Shown: positions 1 through 7,999 of the stretch, piece by piece | How the letters are laid out: each line of letters starts with the position of its first letter | Position numbering within the stretch: the first letter of the stretch is position 1 | Origin: Methylomagnum ishizawai | GTDB taxonomy: Bacteria > Pseudomonadota > Gammaproteobacteria > Methylococcales > Methylococcaceae | Direction of reading: 5' to 3' | NCBI RefSeq assembly: GCF_019670005.1 | Contig: NZ_AP019783.1 | Location: 2,816,150 to 2,880,149, forward strand | Length of the DNA stretch: 64,000 bases | Notes under the pieces: generated by a model | The model's input: only the letters and a program-made list of their open reading frames with translations | Told to the model about the DNA's origin: nothing | Databases searched by the model: none | Translations under genes and position numbers: made by a program

Positions 1-2836
1 GCCATGGCTCGCAATAACCCAATTGGCCCATATGCCCGCGCAAGGAATCTACTAAAAGGTTTGTATCAGTTGAATTTAATTGCTGCGGCAGAGTTTGATG
101 GAGTGAATCAATCAAACTACGGTAAATATCTATTTTATCTGAGGGATTTGCTAGGTTATTGATCATCCACCCTAGAAATTGAATTTTCTCTCGATAGCTG
201 AAACGAGACAGATATCCAACAATATTATGCACATCATCTGGCTTCTTGAGTTGAGATTTAAGTGCATTTAACCCCATCCACTTTAGAAATCCATTTGCAT
301 TTAAAATTAGATAATCTCTCTGCGCGTCGCGAATGCCATATTCTATTGTAAGTGCAATTTCATTGATTATCTGGCTAAGTAAAGACAGCTTGACTGCATC
401 TTTTTGTTGAGGTTCCTCTGATAATGTTACCACGCAGTTTTCTGTTAAAAACAGCAAAGTATTTGGGCTATATAGCCATAGAATTTTTACGGCAAAATAC
501 TCTGCCCAAGTAAGAACAGCATACTTCACTGGGTGAAGGAAATTATGAGATGAGTCTGGTTTAGTTAATAGGTTGTCAAAGGTCTCCTGAAAATAAGAAG
601 TAGCGATGTGCGTAATTGGTGCATCGACTTCTTCGGTATGTATTCGGCTAAATGATTCGCATAAAAAGCCTGCCAAAGAATCTAGGAATACTGTTTCCGA
701 TGATAACTCAGCTATGTCTAACATATCGCCAGCAGGAGTATTTGCTAAAACCTCACCAATTACATCCCATTTCGCTTTGAAATTTTCAAAGTCGTTCGGC
801 TGCTGATCAATACAGCCTTTAAGACCAGGTGAATCCTTTAGAAAAAGCGACTCCTTATTTAATAAGCCTAATTCCCGCATTCGTTGCTTTAATGCCTCAT
901 CTTTCAATCCTTTAAGTGATCGTTCACCTGTCCATTCAGCTAAAACCCTCCCTGCAAGAGGCTTTTTGAGGAATCCTAAAGGCTCAAAGTACCTGCGAGC
1001 TGATTCGCGAGTTTGTTCTGAATCAAAAATTAGACTTATCTTTAAATCTTTGGGATCATCAGATAATTCATCTGATGCCCGTCTTACAAGTTCAGATGCG
1101 TATTTACATACTTTTAATAAAACATCTGCTGGTATTGGTGTAATTAGTAATGGATAGTTCTCATTAGCTTTTTGAATAGAATTTGACCAGTTAAATCCAG
1201 AAACTGGTAATCCATCTTTTCCAATTATTATAAAATATCGGTCATGAAGCGCGCCATTTTTCAAGCCATAAACTCTCAATCTAACTTTTTTTAAAAGCGG
1301 TTTGAGTTGCTTGCAAGCTGCGAGCAGATTATTGATGCGATTCCTTCGATCCTTGTTAATGGGTGGGGTTTCTAGTAAAAAAAAACTTTTTAAAGTTAGG
1401 AATAGTGAATTATACCAAGACTCATTTTTAGGAGATTTGGGTAAAGTTGTAAAAACAATATAGTCACTTTGAGCGCCTGCATTCGGAACAATTAGGCCAA
1501 TTCCAGCATCTTCAAAATATGGATCAAAAATTAAGACTTGATGATTTTGATGCCTAACTAACTGGTCTTTAATCCATTCCACGAACTCTAATCGCCCTTG
1601 ATCATTACCATCATTTAATCGCTCAAAAAAGCGTCCTTCTGAACGTGGGGGATATAGCTTAGCAAATAAGGTTTTAATCTCCCTATTGATAGGAACCCAT
1701 AAGTCAGTTTTTCGGCCACCGGCGCGGCTTGAAAACACAGGGTTCCCTTGATTAATTGTTTGAGCCGCCTTCAATCGCTCTAAAGAAGCGGTCGATTTGG
1801 TAACTCGTTCAAGCCAATCCATTTGGACCGAGCCACCGCTATTATTTCCTGATTGGACATTAATAAGCACTTCCCGCCAGAAAGTATTGCTCCATTTGCA
1901 ACACAGTGTGCTTGTGCATATATTATCTATTTCGAATCCATATATCTCGACCTCTATTCCATCTGAAATTTCAGCTATTTGTCCGGGTATTTTAAACTCG
2001 CAGTTAATTTTATCTTCTTTTAAATGGTTGACAGTTGCTATGCTTGAGTAAATAACTTGGCTGTCATTGGTGATGCATAACCTGACGTGAAATGCATTGT
2101 AGTGTGGAATTCGTATCGGGTTCAGCTTTACGGTAAAAATCCCGCCTTCCCGGCAGACATTTAGGAGTTCCTGCTCGTTGTCATCGAGTGTTGGAAAAAC
2201 CAAGAACTCTAAATCCCCCATTCGACTAAGGTCTTTTTGGCCAAAATCCATGCCAGTATCAGAGTTTAACTCTTCGACAATAAATGCTGTGAGCGCTTGG
2301 CTAAATTCTCCATCAATACAAAATAATGCAGGTTTGTTAACTTGGGATACTGATGCACTTAATGCTCCAGCGCTGCCGTGTGGACTTAGTAGTGTGCTTC
2401 GGTTGGAAGAATCCCTATTTGGTAAATAGGTGGTGGGCCGATATACAAGAGGACTCGCTATTCTTGTTGCCCCAACCCGGTCAGCTAGCTTTGGTTTAAT
2501 CTTTAAGCCCAACATTTGGCTAATATATGTTAAGTCATAGTTATTAATTAGAAAGTTAATAAGATTAACGGTGTTAGAGCTATTTATGTAAAGATTGAGT
2601 CGAATTGCTTGGGCCAGATATCCTTCAATTGGTTTAAAGTTATCATCATCTGTTGCGTGCCAAGTATTATCTGAATAGTTATAAGGCAATAATCGTCCGT
2701 AAATTAGCCTGTTTTCAATCGCTCCATTCGCTTTTATCTGTAAAATCCAAAGTTGTAGAGCACAGCTAAGCTCATGCTTAGAAAACAATCTTTCTAGCCT
2801 GCTGTCATTTACCAAATCATTTAATGAAAATGCCAT
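1..2836 (-). CDS. Very large AT-rich protein with PLD-like motif, partial
   Basis: Reading the minus strand from an ATG at 2836 gives 945 uninterrupted codons to the left edge, so the gene is partial at its 3' end. The protein starts MAFSLNDLVNDSRLERLF. Around residue 435 it has VLIFDPYFED, and at 531-533 an H-D-R in GALHDRYFIIIG, the pattern of degenerate phospholipase-D-like (HxK/R) nuclease modules found in many defence proteins. The DNA is visibly AT-rich compared with all high-GC neighbours, which points to transfer. From memory the opening resembles proteins labelled VPA1262 family, but I could not verify this. A bidirectional terminator (3063-3089) separates it from the phage Arc-like gene, so it is probably its own transcription unit. 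Defence function is inference; existence of the open frame is directly seen. Confidence 0.85.
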   Translation of the reverse strand, partial: MAFSLNDLVNDSRLERLFSKHELSCALQLWILQIKANGAIENRLIYGRLLPYNYSDNTWHATDDDNFKPIEGYLAQAIRLNLYINSSNTVNLINFLINNYDLTYISQMLGLKIKPKLADRVGATRIASPLVYRPTTYLPNRDSSNRSTLLSPHGSAGALSASVSQVNKPALFCIDGEFSQALTAFIVEELNSDTGMDFGQKDLSRMGDLEFLVFPTLDDNEQELLNVCREGGIFTVKLNPIRIPHYNAFHVRLCITNDSQVIYSSIATVNHLKEDKINCEFKIPGQIAEISDGIEVEIYGFEIDNICTSTLCCKWSNTFWREVLINVQSGNNSGGSVQMDWLERVTKSTASLERLKAAQTINQGNPVFSSRAGGRKTDLWVPINREIKTLFAKLYPPRSEGRFFERLNDGNDQGRLEFVEWIKDQLVRHQNHQVLIFDPYFEDAGIGLIVPNAGAQSDYIVFTTLPKSPKNESWYNSLFLTLKSFFLLETPPINKDRRNRINNLLAACKQLKPLLKKVRLRVYGLKNGALHDRYFIIIGKDGLPVSGFNWSNSIQKANENYPLLITPIPADVLLKVCKYASELVRRASDELSDDPKDLKISLIFDSEQTRESARRYFEPLGFLKKPLAGRVLAEWTGERSLKGLKDEALKQRMRELGLLNKESLFLKDSPGLKGCIDQQPNDFENFKAKWDVIGEVLANTPAGDMLDIAELSSETVFLDSLAGFLCESFSRIHTEEVDAPITHIATSYFQETFDNLLTKPDSSHNFLHPVKYAVLTWAEYFAVKILWLYSPNTLLFLTENCVVTLSEEPQQKDAVKLSLLSQIINEIALTIEYGIRDAQRDYLILNANGFLKWMGLNALKSQLKKPDDVHNIVGYLSRFSYREKIQFLGWMINNLANPSDKIDIYRSLIDSLHQTLPQQLNSTDTNLLVDSLRGHMGQLGYCEPW

Positions 2837-3062
2837 TTTTTGTCCAGAATATTTATTTTTGCTCTAGTGTTTTCCAATTTAAACGGAAGAAAATCTTTCC
2901 ATGTATAACCAACCTCCCAGAATCGTGGAACTACGGGCGTCTAAACTGTGGAATTCGTAGGTGTAAGCATTGGAGTTCAGGGGTCTGGAGGTGGAGGTGG
3001 AGGAACGATTCGGTTCATTGGTGAAAGTAGAATGGGTGGGAATAGCACTGAGAATTGCCTAC

Positions 3063-3089
3063 AAAAAAGCCCGGCCTAGCCGGGCTTTT
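3063..3089 (-). terminator. Rho-independent terminator, bidirectional shape
   Basis: The 7-bp perfect stem GCCCGGC/GCCGGGC has an A-run on its left and T-run on its right, so it can work on both strands. It sits just after the stop of the minus-strand Arc/Mnt-like gene at 3110 and upstream of the AT-rich gene at 2836. Confidence 0.8.
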
Positions 3090-3109
3090 CGCTTATTCCT
3101 TGCTTGTAA

Positions 3110-3379
3110 CTAGCCAGCCCCGGCTTGCTCAATTTTTTGCCGCCGCTTTTTGAAATCTTCGACGACTTCGTTAACCTGCCTTTCAAAGGCACGCCTCATC
3201 GCGGCAAGTTCTTCCTCCATAGCTGGCGGAAGCCGTGACTCTTCCGCGTTAAGCGACGCCTCAAGCCGGGCGATGATCTCGGCATTCATGCTACGCCGAC
3301 CTTGGTGAGCAGCGGCCTCAATCCTTTCCTTGAGGTCGTTAGGCAAGCGTATTCTCATCTGATGGTCTTCTTTGCTCAT
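3110..3379 (-). CDS. Arc/Mnt-type ribbon-helix-helix repressor (Mnt-like position)
   Basis: An 89-residue protein whose N-terminus reads DHQMRIRLPNDLKERIEAAA followed by RRSMNAEIIARLEASL, the ribbon-helix-helix of the Arc family. A charged helix-forming tail of about 40 residues follows and may serve for multimerisation. The start at 3379 is chosen because the RHH begins six residues later; the longer upstream frame has no domain. It is divergent from a second Arc-family gene at 3471, with a palindrome-rich spacer between. By position it matches mnt of the P22 immI region. It presumably represses the promoter of the neighbouring arc-ant pair. Family is secure; the specific role is inference. 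Confidence 0.8.
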   Translation of the reverse strand: MSKEDHQMRIRLPNDLKERIEAAAHQGRRSMNAEIIARLEASLNAEESRLPPAMEEELAAMRRAFERQVNEVVEDFKKRRQKIEQAGAG

Positions 3380-3470
3380 GGCCCAATAATGCCCCACTGT
3401 GGCATTGGCGACAATGGGCCAAAATGGCCTATAATTGGGCCAAACCGTGATCAAGCAGAAGGAGGCCAAC
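3380..3470 (+). promoter_or_regulatory. Divergent promoter/operator region of the Arc-like pair
   Basis: This 91-bp spacer between two divergent Arc-family genes contains repeated half-sites: GGCCCAAT at its left end, and AATGGGCC, AAATGGCC and AATTGGGCC further right, forming several inverted pairs. A good -10 box, TATAAT, lies at 3430-3435 for the rightward promoter. A -35-like TTGGCG lies about 19 bp upstream, so the spacing is slightly long. The half-sites overlap the promoter, as expected for repressor-controlled expression of the downstream antirepressor. Confidence 0.65.
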
Positions 3471-3650
3471 ATGGCGCTTACGGCGCAAACGGATCATCAA
3501 ATGAGGATTCGCCTTCCGGCGGATGTGAAGGAGTGGATTGCGATGGAAGCCGAGCGGAACGAGCGCTCTCAAAACGCCGAAATTGTATTCCGCTTAAAAC
3601 AGAGCAGGGAGGCACAAAGCGAGAAAGCCCCAAGTGCTGAGAACACTTGA
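3471..3650 (+). CDS. Arc-type ribbon-helix-helix repressor
   Basis: A 59-residue protein containing DHQMRIRLPADVKEWIAMEA and RSQNAEIVFRLKQS, nearly the whole length of an Arc repressor (53 residues in P22). The start at 3471 is set by AAGGAGG six bases upstream. It shares the core sequence of the divergent gene ending at 3110, so the two are paralogues. The antirepressor gene follows 44 bp downstream on the same strand, the same order as arc-ant of P22. Its likely job is to damp transcription of its own operon and so limit antirepressor synthesis after infection. Confidence 0.85.
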   Translation: MALTAQTDHQMRIRLPADVKEWIAMEAERNERSQNAEIVFRLKQSREAQSEKAPSAENT

Positions 3651-3694
3651 GGCTTTGATGCCGTTAACCAAAGTGACTACGAGGTAACAACCCT

Positions 3695-4480
3695 ATGAAT
3701 GCTAACACAAGCGCCCCAACCCCATCGACAGGCGCTCGGCTCGTCAAAATCTCCCATGATGTTGAAATTCCCTTGATCCTGTACAAGGGCCAACCTGTTC
3801 TTACCTTCGCCCTTGTGGATAAGGTTCACGGCAGGGTGGAAGGCACCGCGAAAAGAAACTTCGGAACCAACAAAAAGCGCTTCATCGCCGATGAAGACTT
3901 TTTCCATGTCACTGATTCTAAAGGCTTGGACGAAATTCGTTCTAGCGGTTCTAGCGATTTTAAAATACTCAGTGACGCCGCCAACGAAGTCACCCTCATC
4001 ACCGAAACCGGCTACCTCATGCTGGTGAAGAGCTTCACCGACGACTTGGCGTGGCAGATCCAGCGGCAACTGGTGAAGGTCTACTTCCGGGCCAAGCAGG
4101 AAGCCCAAGCAGCCCAACCCGAGCCAAAACCCGACGGCCCGCAACCCCCCGTCCATTATCCCCTGACCCGGCCCGAGTTGGCGAAGTGCCGGGAGAAGGT
4201 GGCGTGCGTGGACCGCTATTTCCGGTTCCATTCCAGTTCCGCCATCGCGGCGGCCATCTACGCCCCGCTGTTCCAGCGCTTCAAGATTTCCCGCATGGAA
4301 CAACTGAACGCCATGGATTTGCCCCTGGCACTGGAAATCCTGCAACGGATGCAGGATGACGCGCACGCCTATTACCTGGAAGGCGTCCGCCGCGAGCGTT
4401 CCGCCATGACGACGCTCTACTCGTGCGCCGGATTGCCGTTGCCCCACCTCGCCGCCGGTCAAATGGAACTCCCCGCCTAA
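3695..4480 (+). CDS. ORF6N-type phage antirepressor (Ant-like)
   Basis: A 261-residue protein. Residues about 22-120 match the ORF6N DNA-binding module: ILYKGQPVLTFALVDKVHGR, then AKRNFGTNKKRFIADEDFF and a strand-helix region ending SFTDDLAWQIQRQLV. The C-terminal half is helical and basic and carries no domain I recognise. The gene lies directly behind an Arc-family gene, the arrangement of P22 immI, where Ant inactivates the lytic repressor. The same function is inferred here; its target would be the CI-like protein at 28780 or a superinfecting phage repressor. A 19-bp sequence also found after the BRO-N gene follows its stop by 12 bp. Confidence 0.8.
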   Translation: MNANTSAPTPSTGARLVKISHDVEIPLILYKGQPVLTFALVDKVHGRVEGTAKRNFGTNKKRFIADEDFFHVTDSKGLDEIRSSGSSDFKILSDAANEVTLITETGYLMLVKSFTDDLAWQIQRQLVKVYFRAKQEAQAAQPEPKPDGPQPPVHYPLTRPELAKCREKVACVDRYFRFHSSSAIAAAIYAPLFQRFKISRMEQLNAMDLPLALEILQRMQDDAHAYYLEGVRRERSAMTTLYSCAGLPLPHLAAGQMELPA

Positions 4481-4492
4481 CCCGCCTCTCCA

Positions 4493-4516
4493 CCCCCGCC
4501 GCAGGGACGCGGCCCC
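4493..4516 (-). repeat. Copy of a dispersed short repeat, 3' of the ORF6N gene
   Basis: Contains CCCCCGCCGCAGGGACGCG on the plus strand. Its reverse complement is identical over 19 bases to 12968-12986 and matches 20 of 22 bases at 11292-11313. It lies in the convergent gap between the antirepressor (stop 4480) and the baseplate gene (stop 4530). Confidence 0.7.
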
Positions 4517-4529
4517 TCCCCCACCCACA

Positions 4530-5237
4530 TCAGGGCCCGGCCCCCGACTTGGGCCCGCCGGAATCGCCGCTTCCAGCCTGGACGCCCTCGTGCTTGTGCG
4601 TACCGAAGGCGATGTTGTTGATAATGACATCCTCGTCCACCGTCAGCGTCTTGGTGATATGCACATCGGCGGCGATGGTCAGGGTATCGCCCAGCGTCAT
4701 CGTGGCCGTGCCGTCCGGGTTCACCACAAGGTCGAAGGCGGGCGTCCGGACCCGGAAGTAGGTCGGCGCGGACGAGGCCGGGACGTGCCAGTTCTTGTCG
4801 AAGCCCTGGCCCTGGAAATCCCGGAATTCGGTGGACCCGCCCACCAGCACCTTGATTCCCGCCGGGTGCTCCCACTGGTAGTTGCCCTGGGCATCCACGG
4901 CGCTGAACAGGCCGGACGCATGGCGCTGGACCCGCAGGTTCTTTTCCTTGAAGGCCATCTGCGAGACCGGCGGGAACCGGAAGCCCAGGCAATGGGGCAT
5001 CCCGTGTTGGTCGGTGGCGATGAGCGCCACCCGTTCCCGCTGGCCGAGCGGGGCCGTGGCGGGGTCTTGGCCATGGCCCAGCACGGGGGCGGGCAGATCG
5101 ACGGTGCCACCGTCGGACGCGGCGTCCAGGCTGTAGATGGGCACCCCGATCAGGCGGCGGCCATCGCGCAGCGACACGCAGTCGATGGACGGGCCTTCGG
5201 GGTGGACGGCGATGACGCGGGCGTATTCGAGGTTCAT
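4530..5237 (-). CDS. Phage baseplate assembly protein V / spike-like protein
   Basis: A 235-residue protein starting MNLEYARVIAVHPEGPSIDC. An N-terminal OB-like region with GVPIYSLD and a loading region resembling Mu gp45/P2 gpV is followed by beta-helical repeats (ATMTLGDTLTIAADVHITKT, then VDEDVIINNIAFGTHKH). The typical spike-tip sequence HxH is present (THKHEG). The start is set by an ATGA overlap with the gene at 5234; longer upstream codons have no support. Its product would form the membrane-piercing spike of a contractile tail. It is odd that no other tail or baseplate gene surrounds it. Confidence 0.8.
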   Translation of the reverse strand: MNLEYARVIAVHPEGPSIDCVSLRDGRRLIGVPIYSLDAASDGGTVDLPAPVLGHGQDPATAPLGQRERVALIATDQHGMPHCLGFRFPPVSQMAFKEKNLRVQRHASGLFSAVDAQGNYQWEHPAGIKVLVGGSTEFRDFQGQGFDKNWHVPASSAPTYFRVRTPAFDLVVNPDGTATMTLGDTLTIAADVHITKTLTVDEDVIINNIAFGTHKHEGVQAGSGDSGGPKSGAGP

Positions 5238-6616
5238 GCGGCGGCGCGGACGAATAGGAGGGGAATCGACTTGATCATCTTGGGTTTCCCGGCATGGCCG
5301 AGCACCTTGTCCTTGAACCCGGCGAAGGACAGCGTGGTCACGGGGCCGAGGAAGCGCGGGTCGTCGTAGTGGGCCAGATAGGCGGCGACGGCGCTTTCCT
5401 TGTCGGGGAAGCCGATCATGCACTTATCCTCGTCCCAATCCTTCCAGTGCCCGGCCTTGCGCTGGTGGACGATATAGACGCTCTCGGCGTCCTCGTCCGG
5501 GCCGACGTAGACATCGACATGATCGCCGTCCGGGGCCACGCCGAGGCTTCCCCGGATATACCCATAGTCGTGCTTCATCTTGATCGACCACCCGTGGCCG
5601 TCCGGGTCCGTGCCGCTGCGGGTGGAACCGGCGGGATTCTCAATGCTGATGTCCAGGCCACGGAACCGGCGGTGGCCTTTTTTGTAGTTCCCGGCCTGGA
5701 TTTGGGCTTGGGTGGGTTGGGCTTTGTGCAGGTTCATGTATTCCTGAATGGCTTTTGGGGTGGGTTCGCCGTTTTCATCGACAGGTTTGGATATGGAATC
5801 CGGGTTGACAGCGGCGATGGATTGGGCCAGACTCCTAATCGCCCCAGGCTTATGAGCGGCGTGCGGCTCTGCCTTCTCCGATGAAGATGCGGCGGCGATT
5901 TTGAACGCGGTCTGGGGTTTTCTTAAAACGACCTCGTGCACATACATACGCTGCATGTTGGCATCCTTCCGCACCTCGATATACAGCTTGTAAACCTCGC
6001 CCCCTATTTTCACTGGAGCGCCAATCAAGTACGCATCCGGCGATGCCTCGTTTTTTTTCTCAAGTTTTCCGAGTACCCGCCCTTGCCTTATCCCATCGGG
6101 GACAAGATAAAATCCCTGCGCCTTAATGGCTTTAAGGCCATGTCCAATGGATGCGGTAGCGGAACGATGGTCGATAATGATTCGACCTAACTGTGGGTTA
6201 TTCACCGCATTACCATGGCGAACATGCCAATCATCCGCAACCCATTTAGCGAGGTCGCGAACTTGATGGAATTTTGGAACCTCATCGCCATGCATCTCCG
6301 CGACCGGCTCGCCGTTTAAAAACTTATTCACGGCGGCCTTTTCCCAATCCCCGAACCAAGCCTTGAACTCGGGCGTCCGAACGAGATGCCATTGCGCCTC
6401 GTTCAGGTTGGACGGTTTTCCATTCGGGGCCAACCGTGGATGAGGCGACGGATGGCTGTCGCCACCACCACCGCCGCCGCCGCCATGCCGCTCATGCGGC
6501 GACCAATACCCGCCACTCTGGCGGTAATATCCGCGCACATGGGTTTTGAGGAATAAAACGGGTATCGCCATCGATTCCCCCGGATGTAGGGATCGATCGG
6601 GGAAAGGCATTTTCAT
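5234..6616 (-). CDS. Phage polyvalent-type protein with pyrophosphatase-like domain
   Basis: A 460-residue protein. Residues about 16-35 carry AIPVLFLKTHVRGYYRQSGG, an N-terminal motif shared with the neighbouring kinase protein. A glycine run and LNEAQWHLVRTPEFKAWFGD (about 70-95) follow, a signature seen in large polyvalent phage proteins. A mixed region to about 240 may be nuclease-like (IIIDHRSATASIGHGLKAIK and later strands). Residues about 318-440 resemble the InPase-type domain of polyvalent proteins (MKHDYGYIRG, then DGDHVDVYVG). The end is IKSIPLLFVRAAA. ATG at 6616 overlaps the upstream stop by four bases; M16 has a stronger GGGGGA site. Such proteins are thought to be injected with DNA or to act in the head; function here is unknown. 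Confidence 0.65.
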   Translation of the reverse strand: MKMPFPDRSLHPGESMAIPVLFLKTHVRGYYRQSGGYWSPHERHGGGGGGGGDSHPSPHPRLAPNGKPSNLNEAQWHLVRTPEFKAWFGDWEKAAVNKFLNGEPVAEMHGDEVPKFHQVRDLAKWVADDWHVRHGNAVNNPQLGRIIIDHRSATASIGHGLKAIKAQGFYLVPDGIRQGRVLGKLEKKNEASPDAYLIGAPVKIGGEVYKLYIEVRKDANMQRMYVHEVVLRKPQTAFKIAAASSSEKAEPHAAHKPGAIRSLAQSIAAVNPDSISKPVDENGEPTPKAIQEYMNLHKAQPTQAQIQAGNYKKGHRRFRGLDISIENPAGSTRSGTDPDGHGWSIKMKHDYGYIRGSLGVAPDGDHVDVYVGPDEDAESVYIVHQRKAGHWKDWDEDKCMIGFPDKESAVAAYLAHYDDPRFLGPVTTLSFAGFKDKVLGHAGKPKMIKSIPLLFVRAAA

Positions 6617-7788
6617 GGCCTGGATTCCTTATTATTTCCGCTTCGCTTCAACAGGTTATCGAGATAAGCCGCGAACTGTGGGTCGTCGCTGGGCTTGGCG
6701 TCCGGCAACTTGAGCCAAGTGCCGCGGCAATGGGGGTGCATGACGCCAGAAGCAAGCCACCAAAGTTCGTCCGGTTCCCGTGCTATCAGCACACCACCCA
6801 CCCGCTTGCGGGGCGAGGCCGAGCGCCCGATGTTGGTTTTTCCGGCCCATATCATGGTCTCGCCGTCCAGCGGAACGGTATCGGGCGATACCACCTTCAT
6901 GATTCGACCATCCACGCGGCGGCAGGCGCTACAAGCCCCCCGGTACATCTCCACCCGTTTGAGCCGGGCACCGGGCGGGAATCCCGCAACCATGCCCTGG
7001 TTCTGCATCTCCGCCGTTTCGGTCACGGCGATCCGCCGCCAATCCCGGTTCCACTGCCCGAATTGGTCCAGCAGTTCCCCCCGCAGGTCGTCCGTCTTGT
7101 TGCCCAGGCTGACCGCCTCCTGGTGCCCGATCAGCGCCTTGCGGATGGCGCTCCGCATGTTGTTGGTCAACTGGACGATGTTTTCCGCCGCCCTGGCCCG
7201 GCCATAGTCCAGCACGGCCCGCTGGACCTTCGTGGCTTCCAACTGTCGGGCCTGCCGCACCGCGTCGGCATCGAGGAGGCGTTGTGCTTGCCGTTCGGTG
7301 ATGTTCGCCATATTGGCCTGGACCCGCCCCATGAGCGTGGCCCGCGTCGCCAGCCAGTCGGCCTCGGCCACGAGGTGATCGTGCGGCAGGTAGCGCTGGA
7401 ACAGGTAGTCCACCACCAGCATCCAGTCATCAAGAGCGAAGCGCCGGGGCGGCAGGGTTTCGAGGTAGAGCTTGGCGATGGATAGTTCGGCTTGGCTCCA
7501 GCGCCCCATCATGTCGGGCCGTTCGGCCGGGGCGCGGGCGCCGGGCCGATGCGGCTCGAACTTGAGCCAGCGGTCGAGTTCGGCCTGTAGCCCGGCGATT
7601 TGCATCAGGCCGCGCCGGGTGAAGCGCTCGATGAGATCGCGCAGGAACGGCGAGTGGTGCGGCTCCCAGATATCGCCGCCGGGCGGCTCGTCCGAGATGG
7701 CCTTGTAGATGTGCTCGAGCGCCGCGTCGGTCTGCGCGGGCGTGAGCGTGGAAATGTCGAGCAGGGTGGCGCTGTCGGGCTGGATCAT
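6613..7788 (-). CDS. Phage head morphogenesis protein (SPP1 gp7 / Mu F-like)
   Basis: About 391 residues from MIQPDSATLLDI. The C-terminal third has the family hallmark: VTETAEMQNQGMVAGF, then GACSACRRVDGRIMKV and, near the end, SGVMHPHCRGTW, the Cys/His pattern of minor head proteins that link portal and capsid assembly. The central part is helical and charged. The start at 7788 is preferred because the longer frame overlaps the preceding small gene and is proline/arginine-rich noise; no strong ribosome site is visible. It lies in the terminase-portal-head order expected of a morphogenetic operon. The missing capsid gene downstream is unusual. Confidence 0.8.
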   Translation of the reverse strand: MIQPDSATLLDISTLTPAQTDAALEHIYKAISDEPPGGDIWEPHHSPFLRDLIERFTRRGLMQIAGLQAELDRWLKFEPHRPGARAPAERPDMMGRWSQAELSIAKLYLETLPPRRFALDDWMLVVDYLFQRYLPHDHLVAEADWLATRATLMGRVQANMANITERQAQRLLDADAVRQARQLEATKVQRAVLDYGRARAAENIVQLTNNMRSAIRKALIGHQEAVSLGNKTDDLRGELLDQFGQWNRDWRRIAVTETAEMQNQGMVAGFPPGARLKRVEMYRGACSACRRVDGRIMKVVSPDTVPLDGETMIWAGKTNIGRSASPRKRVGGVLIAREPDELWWLASGVMHPHCRGTWLKLPDAKPSDDPQFAAYLDNLLKRSGNNKESRP

Positions 7789-7804
7789 GCCCGACAGGAT
7801 AGGG

Positions 7805-7999
7805 TCACGACCGGGACGGGGCGTCTTTGTCGTTGCGGGCCTTATCGGCCTGGGCCAGGATTTTCTGAATCTCGGCGGCACGCCGGTCGAAGGCTTCCTT
7901 CTCGGACCCCTTCAACTCCCGTGGCTCCCTAATATCGTAATAGTCGAACCGCTCGGGATGCTCCCGCATCATTTGCTCGAAAACCGGATTGTTTTCCAT
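7805..7999 (-). CDS. Small hypothetical phage protein
   Basis: A 64-residue protein starting MENNPVFEQMMREHPERFDY and ending in a charged tail. The start at 7999 is supported by GGAGG seven bases upstream. It overlaps the 3' end of the kinase-like gene (stop 7929) in another frame, a compact arrangement typical of translationally linked phage genes. I recognise no domain. Confidence 0.6.
   Translation of the reverse strand: MENNPVFEQMMREHPERFDYYDIREPRELKGSEKEAFDRRAAEIQKILAQADKARNDKDAPSRS

Noticed and set aside
2837-3062. Possible left attachment site or second copy of the tRNA 3' end
   Set aside because: The G-rich GGAGGTGGAGGTGGAGG stretch only loosely resembles the tRNA end; no run of identity is long enough.
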